From an uncultured Prevotellaceae bacterium (GTDB lineage: Bacteria > Bacteroidota > Bacteroidia > Bacteroidales > Muribaculaceae), in assembly GCA_947165485.1 (NCBI GenBank), contig CAMVAP010000013.1, positions 1-64,000 of the forward strand: a stretch of 64,000 nucleotides of DNA. The letters run 5' to 3'. This document shows, piece by piece, positions 53,346 to 62,800 of this stretch. Positions within the stretch are counted from its first letter, which is position 1. Every line of letters begins with the position of its first letter. The notes beneath the pieces were generated by a model. The model had not been told where the DNA came from. It saw nothing but the letters and a program-made list of their open reading frames with translations, and ran no database searches. The translations under genes were made by a program, and so were the position numbers.

Positions 53346-55308
53346 CCTCGTTCACTAGGTTGTCAATAATGAAATTCTGGCGCTCCATCGTGTTCTTGCC
53401 CATGAAGAAGGCAAGCATCTGCTTGACAGAGTCCTCCTTGCGCAGTTGCACGCGGTCCAGGCGCATCTCGGGACCGATAAAGTCCTTGAACTCATCGGGT
53501 GAGATTTCACCCAGACCCTTGAATCGGGTGATCTCGGCAGCGTCGCCCAGCTTGTTGAGGGCCGTCAGGCGCTCCTCATCGCTGTAGCAGTAGTAGGTCT
53601 CAACCTTCTGGGGCTTGGCCTCACGCTTGGTGGAGCGGTTCTTGCGCTTGGCCTCTTTCTTGTTGAGCACGCGGAAGAGGGGTGTCTGCAAGATGTACAG
53701 GTGGCCCGTCTTGATCAGCTCGGGGCAGAATTGCAGGAAGTAGGTCAACAGCAGCAGGCGGATGTGCATTCCGTCAACATCGGCATCGGTGGCGATGATG
53801 ACCTTGTTGTAGCGCAGCCCGTCGATGCCGTCCTCGATGTTGAGCGCGGCTTGCAGCAGGGCAAACTCCACGTTGGTGATCACCTTCTTGGGGTCAAGGC
53901 CGTAGGTGTTCAGCGGCTTGCCGCGCAGCGAGAACACGGCTTGGGTTTCCACGTCGCGTATCTTGGTGATCGAGCCGCTAGCGCTCAATCCCTCGGTGAT
54001 GAAGATCGAGCTCTCGTCGCGGCGGTCATTATCCTTGGGAGCGCGTGTGTCGTTGAAGTGGACACGGCAGTCGCGCAGCTTGTCGTTGTGCAATGCCGCC
54101 TTCTTGACGTTCTCGCGCACTTGCTTGCTCACGCCAGCGATGGCCTTGCGCTCGCGCTCATTGTCCTGGATCTTCTTCAACAGCACCTCGGCAGTCTCGG
54201 GGGCCTTGTGCAGGTAGTTGTCCAGCTCCTTCTTGATAAAGTCGTTGATATACTTGTAGATCGTGGGGCCGTCCTTCCACATGATGCTGCTGCCCAGCTT
54301 GATCTTGGTCTGGGACTCAAACACGGGTTCCTCGACCTTGATGCTGATGGCAGCGACGATGCCGTTGCGTATGTCACTGTACTCAAAGTTCTTGCCGTAG
54401 AACTCCTTGATGGTCCTGGACAAGGCCTCACGGAAGGCGCTCTGGTGCGTTCCTCCCTGGGTCGTGTGCTGCCCGTTGACAAACGAGTAGAACTCCTCGC
54501 CCAGTTGGGCGGCATGGGTGATGACCACCTCGATGTCATCGCCGGTGAAGTGCATGAGTGGGTACAGCGGGTCGTTGGTCATCTTGTCCTTGACCAGATC
54601 GCTCAGGCCGTTGCGTGAGTGGTATTTCTTGCCGTTGAGCATGAGTGTGAGGCCCGTGTTCAAGTAGGAGTAGTTCTTGATCATCGCCTCGATGGTCTCC
54701 TCGCGGAACTCGTAGTTCTTGAAAATGGAGGCATCGGGCTTGAACCTTACCAGCGTGCCGTTCTCCTCGCCCTGGGCAGCGGCGACAATGCCACTCTCCT
54801 CCTTGACGAGTCCCTCGTGGTACAGCACCGACGAGCACTGGCCGTCGCGCACGCTGCGGATGTAGAACTCGGTGGACAAGGCGTTGACCGCCTTGATGCC
54901 TACACCGTTCAGTCCCACCGAGCGCTTGTAGGTCTGCGTGTCATACTTGGCACCGGTGTTCATCTTGCTCGACGCGTCCTTCACTTGATCCAGGGGGATG
55001 CCGCGGCCATAGTCGCGAATGGTCACCATGCCGTCAACCACATCGATGTCGATGGTGGGCTTGGCATAGCCCGTGTTGAACTCGTCGATGCTATTGTCGA
55101 TGACCTCCTTGATCAGGACATAGATGCCGTCATCGTCCTGGGAGCCGTCGCCCAGCTTGCCGATGTACATGCCTGGACGCTGGCGGATGTGCTCACGCGG
55201 TGAGAGCGTCACCAGCTTCTCATAGCCGCCAAAGTCGCTCCCTTGCTGTTGCTGCTGACCCGTGCTCTGCTCGGGCTCATCGATATGATTCAGTTTGTCT
55301 TGTGACAT
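53320..55308 (-). CDS. parE: DNA topoisomerase IV subunit B (GyrB/ParE family)
   Basis: This is the ATPase subunit of a type IIA topoisomerase. The 662-residue product has the GHKL ATPase parts ([57 protein letters not shown]), a transducer domain with the QTKIKLGS element, and a TOPRIM domain ([28 protein letters not shown]), ending with [13 protein letters not shown]. The EGLSASG sequence, where GyrB has EGDSA, supports the ParE-like subgroup of Bacteroidetes. ATG 55308 (MSQDKLNH) gives a disordered Gln-rich tail before the ATPase. Confidence 0.93.
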   Translation of the reverse strand: MSQDKLNHIDEPEQSTGQQQQQGSDFGGYEKLVTLSPREHIRQRPGMYIGKLGDGSQDDDGIYVLIKEVIDNSIDEFNTGYAKPTIDIDVVDGMVTIRDYGRGIPLDQVKDASSKMNTGAKYDTQTYKRSVGLNGVGIKAVNALSTEFYIRSVRDGQCSSVLYHEGLVKEESGIVAAAQGEENGTLVRFKPDASIFKNYEFREETIEAMIKNYSYLNTGLTLMLNGKKYHSRNGLSDLVKDKMTNDPLYPLMHFTGDDIEVVITHAAQLGEEFYSFVNGQHTTQGGTHQSAFREALSRTIKEFYGKNFEYSDIRNGIVAAISIKVEEPVFESQTKIKLGSSIMWKDGPTIYKYINDFIKKELDNYLHKAPETAEVLLKKIQDNERERKAIAGVSKQVRENVKKAALHNDKLRDCRVHFNDTRAPKDNDRRDESSIFITEGLSASGSITKIRDVETQAVFSLRGKPLNTYGLDPKKVITNVEFALLQAALNIEDGIDGLRYNKVIIATDADVDGMHIRLLLLTYFLQFCPELIKTGHLYILQTPLFRVLNKKEAKRKNRSTKREAKPQKVETYYCYSDEERLTALNKLGDAAEITRFKGLGEISPDEFKDFIGPEMRLDRVQLRKEDSVKQMLAFFMGKNTMERQNFIIDNLVNEDDEDITVH

Positions 55309-55709
55309 GCTTTTTTCTAAAATCTGCGTTTTAACCTGCAAAATTACTAAAAATCCCCCAAACTTCATGCCGCAATCTTTCATCTATAAGGATTATTAAC
55401 GATTTAACCCCCGCTGCTAACGATTGACCGAATCATCTGCCGAAAAACCTCACACTAAGTCGCTAAGCACTTGATATGAAATGATTTCTTATCATTGACT
55501 TGTTGACGATGATTGAGGGTATTAAGAATAGCAGCTTTGTGAATACAAGAATCGATTATCGGCTTTTTGATTGATAATGAGTTGCTTAGCGTTATGTCGC
55601 CCTGGCGTGAGGCTCTTCTCGTTGAATAGTTACCGATTGCTGGATACAAGATTTTGCGGTTTGTGCCGTTTATTAAGGTATAAAGGATTCATTAATGCAG
55701 TAGGCAATC
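55309..55709. other. Gene-free stretch upstream of parE and a lipoprotein gene
   Basis: This 400-bp region separates divergent genes and contains no convincing coding sequence. A 64-codon minus-strand frame at 55455-55649 lacks any recognisable feature. It must contain the promoters of parE (leftward) and the lipoprotein (rightward), but no clean consensus was found. Confidence 0.5.
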
Positions 55710-56168
55710 ATGAGAAAGATTAGCGCAGTGTCAGTAGCTCTTGTCCTGGCGAGCATCGTCCTGATGCTGGTGTCGTGTGACCCGGTGTCATCGGTGGATT
55801 ACAAGATTTATAACAAAACGAGCGACACGGTGACGGTCGTCATGCATCAGGAAATCCTCTCGTCGGCCTATGGTGGCTATGCCATCGAACAAGGGGACAG
55901 CGTGACCCACTACAGCGAGGCCGACAGCATCAGTGTCGCCGTGCTGGCCCCCGACCACGTGTTGATAGTTCATGACGAGTGGGACGGTCTGTATCGTGAG
56001 GAGCAGATGGTGCCTTACTGGAAATACATCCGGGCAATCATGGTGGGCGATCATGAGTTGCCCGCCAGCTCCTGGGACAACGAGCCTGCATGGCACCTCA
56101 ACACCGATGGCGGCAAGCGCTTTGAGGGCGAGTCCCGCCACTATATCCTCACGCTGCGTGACAAGTAA
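55710..56168 (+). CDS. Lipoprotein of unknown function
   Basis: The 152-residue product has a lipoprotein signal (ISAVSVALVLASIVLMLVSC) with the cysteine near residue 23, then a small beta-rich domain (VDYKIYNKTSDTVTVVMHQE, YWKYIRAIMVGDHELPASSW) ending with a strand (SRHYILTLRDK). It resembles short Bacteroidetes lipoproteins with no assigned role. It stands alone and converges with the LigT-like gene. Confidence 0.75.
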   Translation: MRKISAVSVALVLASIVLMLVSCDPVSSVDYKIYNKTSDTVTVVMHQEILSSAYGGYAIEQGDSVTHYSEADSISVAVLAPDHVLIVHDEWDGLYREEQMVPYWKYIRAIMVGDHELPASSWDNEPAWHLNTDGGKRFEGESRHYILTLRDK

Positions 56169-56172
56169 TCAA

Positions 56173-56706
56173 TTAGAGTGATTTTTTTAATTTCCACAGC
56201 CCCAGGGTCTTGCCGCGAAAGATGCGGAACTCGACACTGTTCAGGCTGAGGGTGGTGGCTGGTACATCGACCTCACCGATGATGCCTTTCAGCTTGCTCA
56301 CATTCATGCGGTGGTCATCAACGCGCCCCAGGGTCACGTGCAACTTGAAGGGGCTCTGGATGACACATCCCCTGGCCTTGAAATGGCCGCGGATGTCCTC
56401 CACGAGTGACAGAAATTCGGGTGGAGTGTCGCTGGTTGTGAGGTAGATGACCTGACGGCGCCCGCCTCCCGTGGCAAAGGCATCCAGCGTGTCAAATGTC
56501 ATCGTGGGCGCACTGGCCTGTTGCAGGCGGCGGTTCAGGCCCGTCAACAAGTCAACACCATGAGGCGTCTCGTCGAGAAAGGCCATCGTGATGTGGTAGT
56601 AGCCACGCTGCCACCTGATGTTGACCCCGTCAAGCAATTCCCTCAATTCTTCAAACCAGGGCTCATCCCAACTGATGGGCACCTTAATTTCAATATAACT
56701 CTGCAT
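56173..56706 (-). CDS. 2'-5' RNA ligase/cyclic phosphodiesterase family (LigT-like)
   Basis: The 177-residue protein carries the two HxTx motifs of the 2H phosphoesterase superfamily: GYYHITMAFLDETP in the first half and PFKLHVTLGRVDD in the second, each in the strand context expected for this fold. Members cleave 2',3'-cyclic phosphates in RNA or nucleotides. The biological substrate is not evident. It lies downstream of the bile acid symporter-like gene on the same strand, 31 nt apart. Confidence 0.88.
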   Translation of the reverse strand: MQSYIEIKVPISWDEPWFEELRELLDGVNIRWQRGYYHITMAFLDETPHGVDLLTGLNRRLQQASAPTMTFDTLDAFATGGGRRQVIYLTTSDTPPEFLSLVEDIRGHFKARGCVIQSPFKLHVTLGRVDDHRMNVSKLKGIIGEVDVPATTLSLNSVEFRIFRGKTLGLWKLKKSL

Positions 56707-56737
56707 AAAATTATCGATGATTAGAGGGGGGGGTGGG

Positions 56738-57583
56738 CTAGCGGTTCTTGATGAGGGCGACGTAGGTGATGAGGATGACGTTCATCATCAGGGCGTAGAT
56801 GATGGCGGGGATGGCGATGACGTCGTTGTTGAACACCAGCGGGCTGCTGGCGATGGCGATGGCCTGGGCCGCATTCTGCATGCCCACCTCGATGACGATG
56901 GTGCGACGCTCCTGGCCAGTGAGCCGCATGGCGCGGGACAGCAGGGCTCCGCTGCCCATGGCGAGCAGGATGAGAATGCTGACCGACAACCCCAGCTGCC
57001 CAAACTTGTCGATGATGGCATCACGGTTCTGGATAAAGAACACGCTGGCCAGGAAGATGAGGGCGGGGAAGGCGATGCGCGACAGCACGTTGTGCATCTT
57101 GCTGGCGGCTGCGGCCCATCTCTTCCTCACGGCGATACCCACCACGATGGGCAGGAACATGAGCACGAGATTCTGCATCACCAGTTTGCCCACGGGCAGA
57201 TGCACCTGCACGGCGCTACCTGTGGCAGCGGTGACCCATTGCATGATGAGCGGCACGGTGACCAGCGTGATGATGCTGCTGCACGCCGTGAGCGACACCG
57301 ACAGGGCCACGTCGCCCCTGGCCAGCATCGAGAACACGTTAGACGAACTGCCGCCCGGGCAGCACGCGATGAGCACAAAGCCGATGAGGAAAATGGGATC
57401 CAGCCCCAGCCCCTTGCCGATGAGCCATGCCAGCAGCGGCAATACAATGATCTGCCCGATCAGGCCAGCCAGGACGGGTTTGGGGCGGGTTTTAAACAGT
57501 TTAAAATCCTCAATTTTCAAGTTCAGGCCCAGTTCAAACATTAACAGTGTCAAGATGGGCAGCACAATCCAAATGGTGTTCAT
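56738..57583 (-). CDS. Bile acid:sodium symporter family protein
   Basis: The 281-residue membrane protein (ATG 57583) has about nine or ten helices. The family marks are FVLIACCPGGSSSNVFSMLA (helix 4 crossover motif) and IVIEVGMQNAAQAIAIASSP (helix 9 EVGMQN motif), both Na+-site regions in ASBT-like proteins. Bacterial members move small organic anions; bile acid as substrate is only the family name. It is upstream of, and probably co-transcribed with, the LigT-like gene. Confidence 0.9.
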   Translation of the reverse strand: MNTIWIVLPILTLLMFELGLNLKIEDFKLFKTRPKPVLAGLIGQIIVLPLLAWLIGKGLGLDPIFLIGFVLIACCPGGSSSNVFSMLARGDVALSVSLTACSSIITLVTVPLIMQWVTAATGSAVQVHLPVGKLVMQNLVLMFLPIVVGIAVRKRWAAAASKMHNVLSRIAFPALIFLASVFFIQNRDAIIDKFGQLGLSVSILILLAMGSGALLSRAMRLTGQERRTIVIEVGMQNAAQAIAIASSPLVFNNDVIAIPAIIYALMMNVILITYVALIKNR

Positions 57584-57673
57584 CGTCAATACGGTTCTAT
57601 AAATCGCTGCAAAGGTACTAAAAACCAAGTAAACAAGCAAGGTGCCCACCCGTTGTTACACAGTTGAGCACCC

Positions 57674-57727
57674 TTAAAAATTCCTAAAGCCTTGACCCTA
57701 AAGCCTTGACCCTAAAGCCTAAAGCCT
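57674..57727. repeat. Short tandem tract before the HIT gene end
   Basis: CCTAAAGCCTTGAC is repeated in tandem about three times, then CCTAAAGCCTAAAGCC. It lies between the bile acid symporter-like gene start and the HIT gene's stop. Confidence 0.7.
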
Positions 57728-57729
57728 CA

Positions 57730-58122
57730 TCATAGCTTGGCTGCGATGGCAGCTGCGATGGCCTGCATCTCCTCGGCAGGAAGGGTCATCTTTGGACCGC
57801 CAAAGGCCATGTCCTTCTCGCTCTGCATGGGAACGAGGTGGATGTGGCAATGGGGCACTTCAAGACCCAGCACGCCGATGCCGATGCGCTTGCAGGGAAC
57901 TGCCTGCTCCAGCGCCATAGCCACCTTGCGGGCAAATGCCCACAGGCCGGCATACTCCTCCTCGTCGAGGTCAAACATGTAGTTCACCTCGTGCTTGGGG
58001 ATGACCAGGGTGTGACCCTTGGCCATGGGATTGATGTCGAGGAATGCGTAGTAGCGGTCGTCCTCGGCCACCTTGTAGCTGGGAATCTCACCAGCGACGA
58101 TCTTGCTGAAAATTGTTGCCAT
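57730..58122 (-). CDS. HIT-family nucleotide hydrolase
   Basis: The 130-residue protein has the histidine triad motif VPHCHIHLVPM and the upstream family signature YYAFLDINPMAKGHTLVIPK. Members hydrolyse nucleoside phosphoramidates or dinucleotides. It follows greA by 12 nt on the same strand, forming a small operon. Confidence 0.95.
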   Translation of the reverse strand: MATIFSKIVAGEIPSYKVAEDDRYYAFLDINPMAKGHTLVIPKHEVNYMFDLDEEEYAGLWAFARKVAMALEQAVPCKRIGIGVLGLEVPHCHIHLVPMQSEKDMAFGGPKMTLPAEEMQAIAAAIAAKL

Positions 58123-58134
58123 AATTGCTTGAAA

Positions 58135-58605
58135 TTAAACTTCGATTTTCAGGATTTCAAACTTCATCAGGCCGGCGGGAGCCTGCACTTCCACCTTCTC
58201 ACCCACCTTGTGGCCCAGCAGACCCTTGGCGATGGGAGTCGAAATGGAGATCTTGCCTTCCCGCAGGTTGGCCTCGGTCTCGGTGACGATGGTGTAGGTC
58301 ATCGTGGCCTTGTTCTTGAGGTTGCGGATGGTCACCTTGGTGAGCAGTTGCACCTCGTCGGTCGAGATTTTGCTCTCGTCGATGATGCGGGCCGATGCGA
58401 TCAGGGTCTTCAACTCGCTAATCTTGGCTTCGAGCATTCCCTGACGCTCCTTGGCGGCATCATATTCTGCGTTCTCCGAAAGGTCGCCCTTGTCGCGTGC
58501 CTCGACGATGGCGCGAACAACCTCGGGACGTTCTACGTTTTCAAGATGTGCCAGTTCAGCCATCTTCTTGTCGTAGCCTTCCTGTGTCATGTAAGTAATA
58601 GCCAT
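58135..58605 (-). CDS. greA: Transcription elongation factor GreA
   Basis: GreA stimulates RNA cleavage in backtracked RNA polymerase. The 156-residue product has the N-terminal coiled-coil with RPEVVRAIVEARDKGDLSEN and AEYDAAKERQGMLEAKISEL, with the acidic tip D..E, and the C-terminal FKBP-like domain (ISISTPIAKGLLGHKVGEKV). This is standard GreA. Confidence 0.97.
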   Translation of the reverse strand: MAITYMTQEGYDKKMAELAHLENVERPEVVRAIVEARDKGDLSENAEYDAAKERQGMLEAKISELKTLIASARIIDESKISTDEVQLLTKVTIRNLKNKATMTYTIVTETEANLREGKISISTPIAKGLLGHKVGEKVEVQAPAGLMKFEILKIEV

Positions 58606-58802
58606 GCTAAATACTGTGTTTTTAAATTTTTAAGATTCAAAAAATTAGAAGAATCTCATCAATCGTTTGTGAGATCCCTCGCGGTTAATATTGTTTTAAC
58701 GTTGCAAAGGTACAATGAAATTTTGATTCATAGCAACTAATTGTTAATAAAATCCACCCCATTTATTAAAATTTAACCGTAATTTAACCGAACACGGTAA
58801 GG

Positions 58803-60239
58803 CTATCTGCGCCACAACGCAATCACTTGTCGCACTGCCACAACGATGCTCACGGCGGCAATGACAGCGGCAACGACGGTGTGACCCGTCTCCATCGCTG
58901 CCATCACGGCACTGGCCACGGCAAGGGTCCACAGCAGGTTGTAGAAACTGGACCAGGTCACGCTCAGCTTGTAGGTCCTGAAATAGACGACAGCGATGAT
59001 GAGCGTGTACAGTAGGTAGGACACCAGGAAGGCGATACCCAGCCCCGTGAGGCCCCACCAGCGGTAGAACACGATGTTCAACGCGAGGTTGATGACGGCG
59101 CTGGCCACCTCGGTCCACAGGTAGGTCTTGCCATCGCCACGGGCCAGAATGGTGAATGCCAGACACCATGACAGAGTGCGCAACACCGTGCCTATCATGC
59201 CCCACGACACAAAGGTGAGGATGACGTTGAACTCGGGCGTGTACAGGATCCACACGACCAGTTCCCGCAGCAGGATGAACAGCGCCACCACTGGAGCCAT
59301 GATGGCGATGGCAACATTGATCTCCTGGGAGACAAAGGCGCGCAGGCGCAGGCGGCTGTCGGCTACCCGTGACAGTCGGGGATAGTATTCCATGCCCAAG
59401 GCGGTGAGAATCAGCCCCGTGTACTTGTTGATGAGTGTGTAGCCAGCTTGATAGAATCCCACCTGGTCGGTGCCGGCATGGACGTTGAGCCAAGCGTTGA
59501 AGGCATAGCTGGCCAGGATGGTCGCGAAGTTGCCCAGCGTCATGTAGATGCCCAGTTTGACAAACCCCTTGCCCATGTCAATGGTCTCGCGCCGTGTCAC
59601 GGCCACGGGCGGGTATTCACGGTTGCGGAACACCCAGGCAAACACGGCCAGTGCCAGCGCATAGGCGATGATCGACGGCAGGATGCTGTGTTCCCGCAGC
59701 CAGTAGAACAAGGGTACCGACACGGCCAGTCCCACGATGGTGCCCCACAGGGTCACACTCGCCAGCCGCTTGAGTCGTGCGGTGCCTTGCAGCACGGCAT
59801 ACTCACCATTGGTCAACGCTTGCAGCAGCACGGCAATGCTCAAGGCCACGAAGCCCCAGATGTGCTCCGTGTCGCCAAAGGTCACCTGGCTCAGCAGCGG
59901 AGCCGCCGCCAGCGTGAGCAGCGCCCCGGCCAGTCCCAGCCACAGCGACCACTTGCGCACCACCGTCACCATGCGTGCCACCAGGCTGGGATCACGCTTC
60001 TCCAGCGCCTGGGAAATGTCGCGCACGCTGCTCGAACGGATGCCCAGATTGGTGCCCGTGGCAATCATCTCCAGGGCGTTGTTGAACAGGCCAAACAGTC
60101 CGATGCCCACAGGACCGATCCACATGGCTACCAGCTTGGTGCGGATGATGGAGCACAGGATGCCCATCACCTGGACCCCGCCAAACAGCCCCATCGCCTT
60201 CATTGCCATGCGGGATATGTTGCTCTGGCCTCTAGACAT
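58803..60239 (-). CDS. Wzx-type oligosaccharide flippase
   Basis: The 478-residue polytopic membrane protein (ATG 60239, MSRGQSNIS) has about twelve helices of the MATE/PST fold. AMWIGPVGIGLFGLFNNALE and the later GYTLINKYTGLILTALGMEY are typical of O-antigen or lipopolysaccharide-type translocases. It flips lipid-linked sugar repeats to the outer side. It follows the GNAT-type gene by 13 nt, which suggests a shared role in surface polymer assembly. Confidence 0.88.
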   Translation of the reverse strand: MSRGQSNISRMAMKAMGLFGGVQVMGILCSIIRTKLVAMWIGPVGIGLFGLFNNALEMIATGTNLGIRSSSVRDISQALEKRDPSLVARMVTVVRKWSLWLGLAGALLTLAAAPLLSQVTFGDTEHIWGFVALSIAVLLQALTNGEYAVLQGTARLKRLASVTLWGTIVGLAVSVPLFYWLREHSILPSIIAYALALAVFAWVFRNREYPPVAVTRRETIDMGKGFVKLGIYMTLGNFATILASYAFNAWLNVHAGTDQVGFYQAGYTLINKYTGLILTALGMEYYPRLSRVADSRLRLRAFVSQEINVAIAIMAPVVALFILLRELVVWILYTPEFNVILTFVSWGMIGTVLRTLSWCLAFTILARGDGKTYLWTEVASAVINLALNIVFYRWWGLTGLGIAFLVSYLLYTLIIAVVYFRTYKLSVTWSSFYNLLWTLAVASAVMAAMETGHTVVAAVIAAVSIVVAVRQVIALWRR

Positions 60240-60252
60240 TATATAATAAATA

Positions 60253-61194
60253 TTATAGGCTAATTTCAAATGTGTTATACACGATGCCGCGACCGCCCAG
60301 ACGTGACTTTTGCTGCACGAGTCCCTCGTTGAGGTAACGCCCGTGATCCTCGTTGCTGATGCCGAAGTCCAGATAGCGGAATCCCTGCCGGGTGCTCTCC
60401 CCGATGAGGTGCTGGAACAGCAGGGTCAATGCCTTGCTCTCCTTGCCGCGGGGCGAGGCTCCGATGTACTGGCAGTGGGCCACGGGGGCCGACAGGTACA
60501 TCACCACGCCTGCCAGCAACTCGCCGTCGAGGGTGGCGGTGTAAAGCCTGATGTTGTCCTGGAATCGGCCTTGCAGCAACAGCATCTCCTCCAGCGTGTG
60601 GACGGGTCGGGTGTCGTATCGCTCGTCGAGCAACGACGAGAGCAATTGCCAGTAGCCTTGCCAGTCATCACTGGGACCCACTTGGATGCCAGCCTTGCGC
60701 GCAGCATTGGCACCGCTCTTGTTGCCGCGATCCAGGGGCAGGGGACAGGTCAGGTCGATGGTGGTCGAGATATTGGTCTCGATGAGTGACGCATGGTGCC
60801 TGAACAGGGCATACAGATCCTCCTCACACGGGTAACGGTGGTAGATGTGCGGCACGGGCTTATACACCAGCCGCTTGATGCCGTGGCAACCCATCCACTC
60901 GACAGCGGCATCCATCACCTCGACCATGACAGTGGCATCAAAGTGCTTGTAGGGAACCAGCCAGCCGCCGTAGGTGAGGCCGCGGTGGGACCACAGGGTG
61001 TCACCCTCGATGCAAGCCGGCAGTAGGGCCGTGGGCTTGCCGTTATGCGTCGCGATGAGCGAGCAGTCCTCAAACCGGTCGCTGTGATAGTCCATGTAGC
61101 CCCGCTGGTGCAGGAAGGTGCCGTTGCGGCTCTGGCGGGCCAGTTCGTCCCATTGAGCCTGCATCGATGCCTGATATTTTATGATTTCTGTCAT
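60253..61194 (-). CDS. GNAT/FemAB-like N-acyltransferase
   Basis: The 313-residue protein (ATG 61194) has a divided GNAT-like architecture. The N-terminal half contains WDELARQSRNGTFLHQRGYM and LTYGGWLVPYK. The C-terminal half has YTATLDGELLAGVVMYLSAP, GKESKALTLLFQHLIGESTR and a RYLDFGISNED element seen in FemAB-like polysaccharide acyltransferases. The substrate is unknown; the flippase gene downstream suggests sugar or peptide acylation. Confidence 0.8.
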   Translation of the reverse strand: MTEIIKYQASMQAQWDELARQSRNGTFLHQRGYMDYHSDRFEDCSLIATHNGKPTALLPACIEGDTLWSHRGLTYGGWLVPYKHFDATVMVEVMDAAVEWMGCHGIKRLVYKPVPHIYHRYPCEEDLYALFRHHASLIETNISTTIDLTCPLPLDRGNKSGANAARKAGIQVGPSDDWQGYWQLLSSLLDERYDTRPVHTLEEMLLLQGRFQDNIRLYTATLDGELLAGVVMYLSAPVAHCQYIGASPRGKESKALTLLFQHLIGESTRQGFRYLDFGISNEDHGRYLNEGLVQQKSRLGGRGIVYNTFEISL

Positions 61195-61213
61195 AGTCGT
61201 TGCATATAAAACG

Positions 61214-61242
61214 CAAATATACGCCAAAAAATATTACCTTTG
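61214..61242. promoter_or_regulatory. Divergent promoters
   Basis: Minus-strand TATATTTG (61214-61221) precedes the GNAT gene and plus-strand TACCTTTG (61235-61242) precedes the symporter gene. The two -7 elements are only 13 nt apart, so the -33 regions cross and the genes may compete for RNA polymerase. Confidence 0.55.
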
Positions 61243-61264
61243 CCCAAAAAAAATCGCAAATCCA

Positions 61265-62425
61265 ATGAAACTGTCCAAAATAGGTCTCTTGCCCCGCATC
61301 ATCATCGCCATCATCCTGGGCGTGCTGTGCGGCTTGTTTTTCCCCGAGTGGGCTGTGAGGTGTTTTGTCACCTTTAACAGCGTGTTCAGTCATTTCCTGT
61401 CGTTCCTCATCCCGCTCATTATTGTGGGACTGGTCACCCCGGCGATTGCCGACATCGGCAAGGGGGCGGGCAAGTTGCTGTTGATCACAGCGGTCATCGC
61501 CTATGGCGACACGGTGTTCTCGGGATTCCTGAGCTACTTTGTCAGCACGGGCATCTTCCCGTCGCTCATCGACCGCAGCCAGGCGGCTCAGGCCGTTGCC
61601 ACTGTCGAGGAGCTGAAACCGTTCTTCACCATCGAGATACCGCCGCTGCTCGATGTGATGAGTGCATTGATTGCGGCCTTTGTCATGGGGCTGGGTATCT
61701 CATTCTATGAGTCCGCCACGTTGAAGAAAGGCTTTGACGAGTTCCGCGATATTATTGCCAAGACCATCGAGGTGGCCCTCATCCCGGTGCTGCCGCTCTA
61801 CATCTTCTCGATTTTCCTGAATATGTCCTATTCGGGCCAGGCATTGCGCATCATCAGCGTGTTTGTCGCCATCATCGGCGTCATCTTTGTGATGCACATC
61901 TTCCTGCTCGTGCTGCAATATTGCATAGCGGGCTTCCTCTCGGGTCGCAATCCCTTCAAGGCGCTCTACACCATGTTGCCCGCCTATTTTACTGCCCTGG
62001 GCACCTCGTCGTCGGCAGCGACGATTCCCGTCACGCTCAATCAGGTCAAGAAAAACGGTGTGAGCGACGGCATTGCGGGCTTTGTTGTGCCCTTGTGCGC
62101 CACCATCCACTTGTCGGGCAGCGCGATGAAGATCACCGCCTGTGCCGTGGCCCTGCTCATCATGCAAGGGGGCGTGATTGACATTGCCCAGTTCTCGGGC
62201 TTCATCCTCATGCTGGGCGTGATGATGGTCGCAGCGCCTGGCGTCCCTGGCGGTGCCATCATGGCCGCCCTGGGCGTGTTGCAGTCGATACTGGGATTCA
62301 CTGCCGAGCAGCAGGCCGTGATGATAGCGCTCTATATCACGATGGACAGCTTTGGCACCGCTTGCAATGTGACCGGCGACGGCGCTATTGCCCTCGTGGT
62401 GGATCGGATATACGGCAAGCAGTAG
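61265..62425 (+). CDS. Dicarboxylate/amino acid:cation symporter
   Basis: The 386-residue membrane protein has about eight helices and two re-entrant loops of the DAACS (GltP/DctA) family. YFTALGTSSSAATIPVTLNQ is hairpin 1 with the serine-rich motif, PLCATIHLSGSAMKITACAV corresponds to the helix-7 region, and MVAAPGVPGGAIMAALGVLQ to hairpin 2. GTACNVTGDGAIALVVDRI ends the transport core. It imports glutamate, aspartate or C4-dicarboxylates with Na+ or H+. ATG 61265 follows the promoter by 22 nt. Confidence 0.93.
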   Translation: MKLSKIGLLPRIIIAIILGVLCGLFFPEWAVRCFVTFNSVFSHFLSFLIPLIIVGLVTPAIADIGKGAGKLLLITAVIAYGDTVFSGFLSYFVSTGIFPSLIDRSQAAQAVATVEELKPFFTIEIPPLLDVMSALIAAFVMGLGISFYESATLKKGFDEFRDIIAKTIEVALIPVLPLYIFSIFLNMSYSGQALRIISVFVAIIGVIFVMHIFLLVLQYCIAGFLSGRNPFKALYTMLPAYFTALGTSSSAATIPVTLNQVKKNGVSDGIAGFVVPLCATIHLSGSAMKITACAVALLIMQGGVIDIAQFSGFILMLGVMMVAAPGVPGGAIMAALGVLQSILGFTAEQQAVMIALYITMDSFGTACNVTGDGAIALVVDRIYGKQ

Positions 62426-62567
62426 CCTGAATACTGATCTGCACAATCCATTGAATATGAGCTTATAAAATCCATACCTGCGCTATAGCGCGGGTTACTG
62501 GTCATACCCTCACCGAGGATGGCAAGGTGCCAAAAATGAATTTTTTGAAAAAAAAAAGATGAATTAT

Positions 62568-62597
62568 TTTGTAATTGAAAAAATGATATTATCTTTG
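62568..62597 (+). promoter_or_regulatory. Orphan promoter
   Basis: TTTG (62568-62571) and TATCTTTG (62590-62597, followed by GCGG) lie 18 nt apart. No protein gene follows on the plus strand before a hairpin with a T run, so it probably drives a small RNA. Confidence 0.6.
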
Positions 62598-62603
62598 CGG
62601 TGC

Positions 62604-62688
62604 ATAAAGGGAAAAATCATTTTGATTTATCAAAGAGTTTCGGATTAACTATACTGTTGGATAATAGAATGGTTAATCCATTTTTTTT
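62604..62688 (+). ncRNA. Candidate small RNA
   Basis: The predicted transcript of about 85 nt begins just after the orphan -7 element and ends in a hairpin GGATTAAC...GTTAATCC (62642-62649 with 62672-62679) followed by A and eight T. It lies between the symporter gene and a convergent secreted-protein gene. A GTG-started 42-codon frame from 62600 spans it but passes through the terminator, so coding is unlikely. Confidence 0.45.
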
Positions 62689-62735
62689 GTGCCTACCCCC
62701 TCCAACACCCCCGCGTGCTGGACAATGATATAGAA

Positions 62736-62770
62736 CGAAGCGCAGACGATTACCGCCTGCGCTTCGCTTT
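62736..62770. terminator. Terminator hairpin near the dockerin-protein gene end
   Basis: CGAAGCGCAG (62736-62745) and CTGCGCTTCG (62757-62766), a perfect 10-bp stem with an 11-nt loop, about 30 nt after the stop of the leftward gene. Confidence 0.7.
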
Positions 62771-62800
62771 GATGGGATGGGCTTGAAGCCTCCCTTTTTT

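Noticed and set aside
55455-55649. 64-codon minus-strand frame upstream of parE
   Set aside because: No motif, no ribosome-binding or promoter pattern, isolated in an intergenic region.
56724-56738. G-run near the bile acid symporter gene end as a second quadruplex
   Set aside because: One long G tract and one short run only; too few runs to form a four-tract structure.
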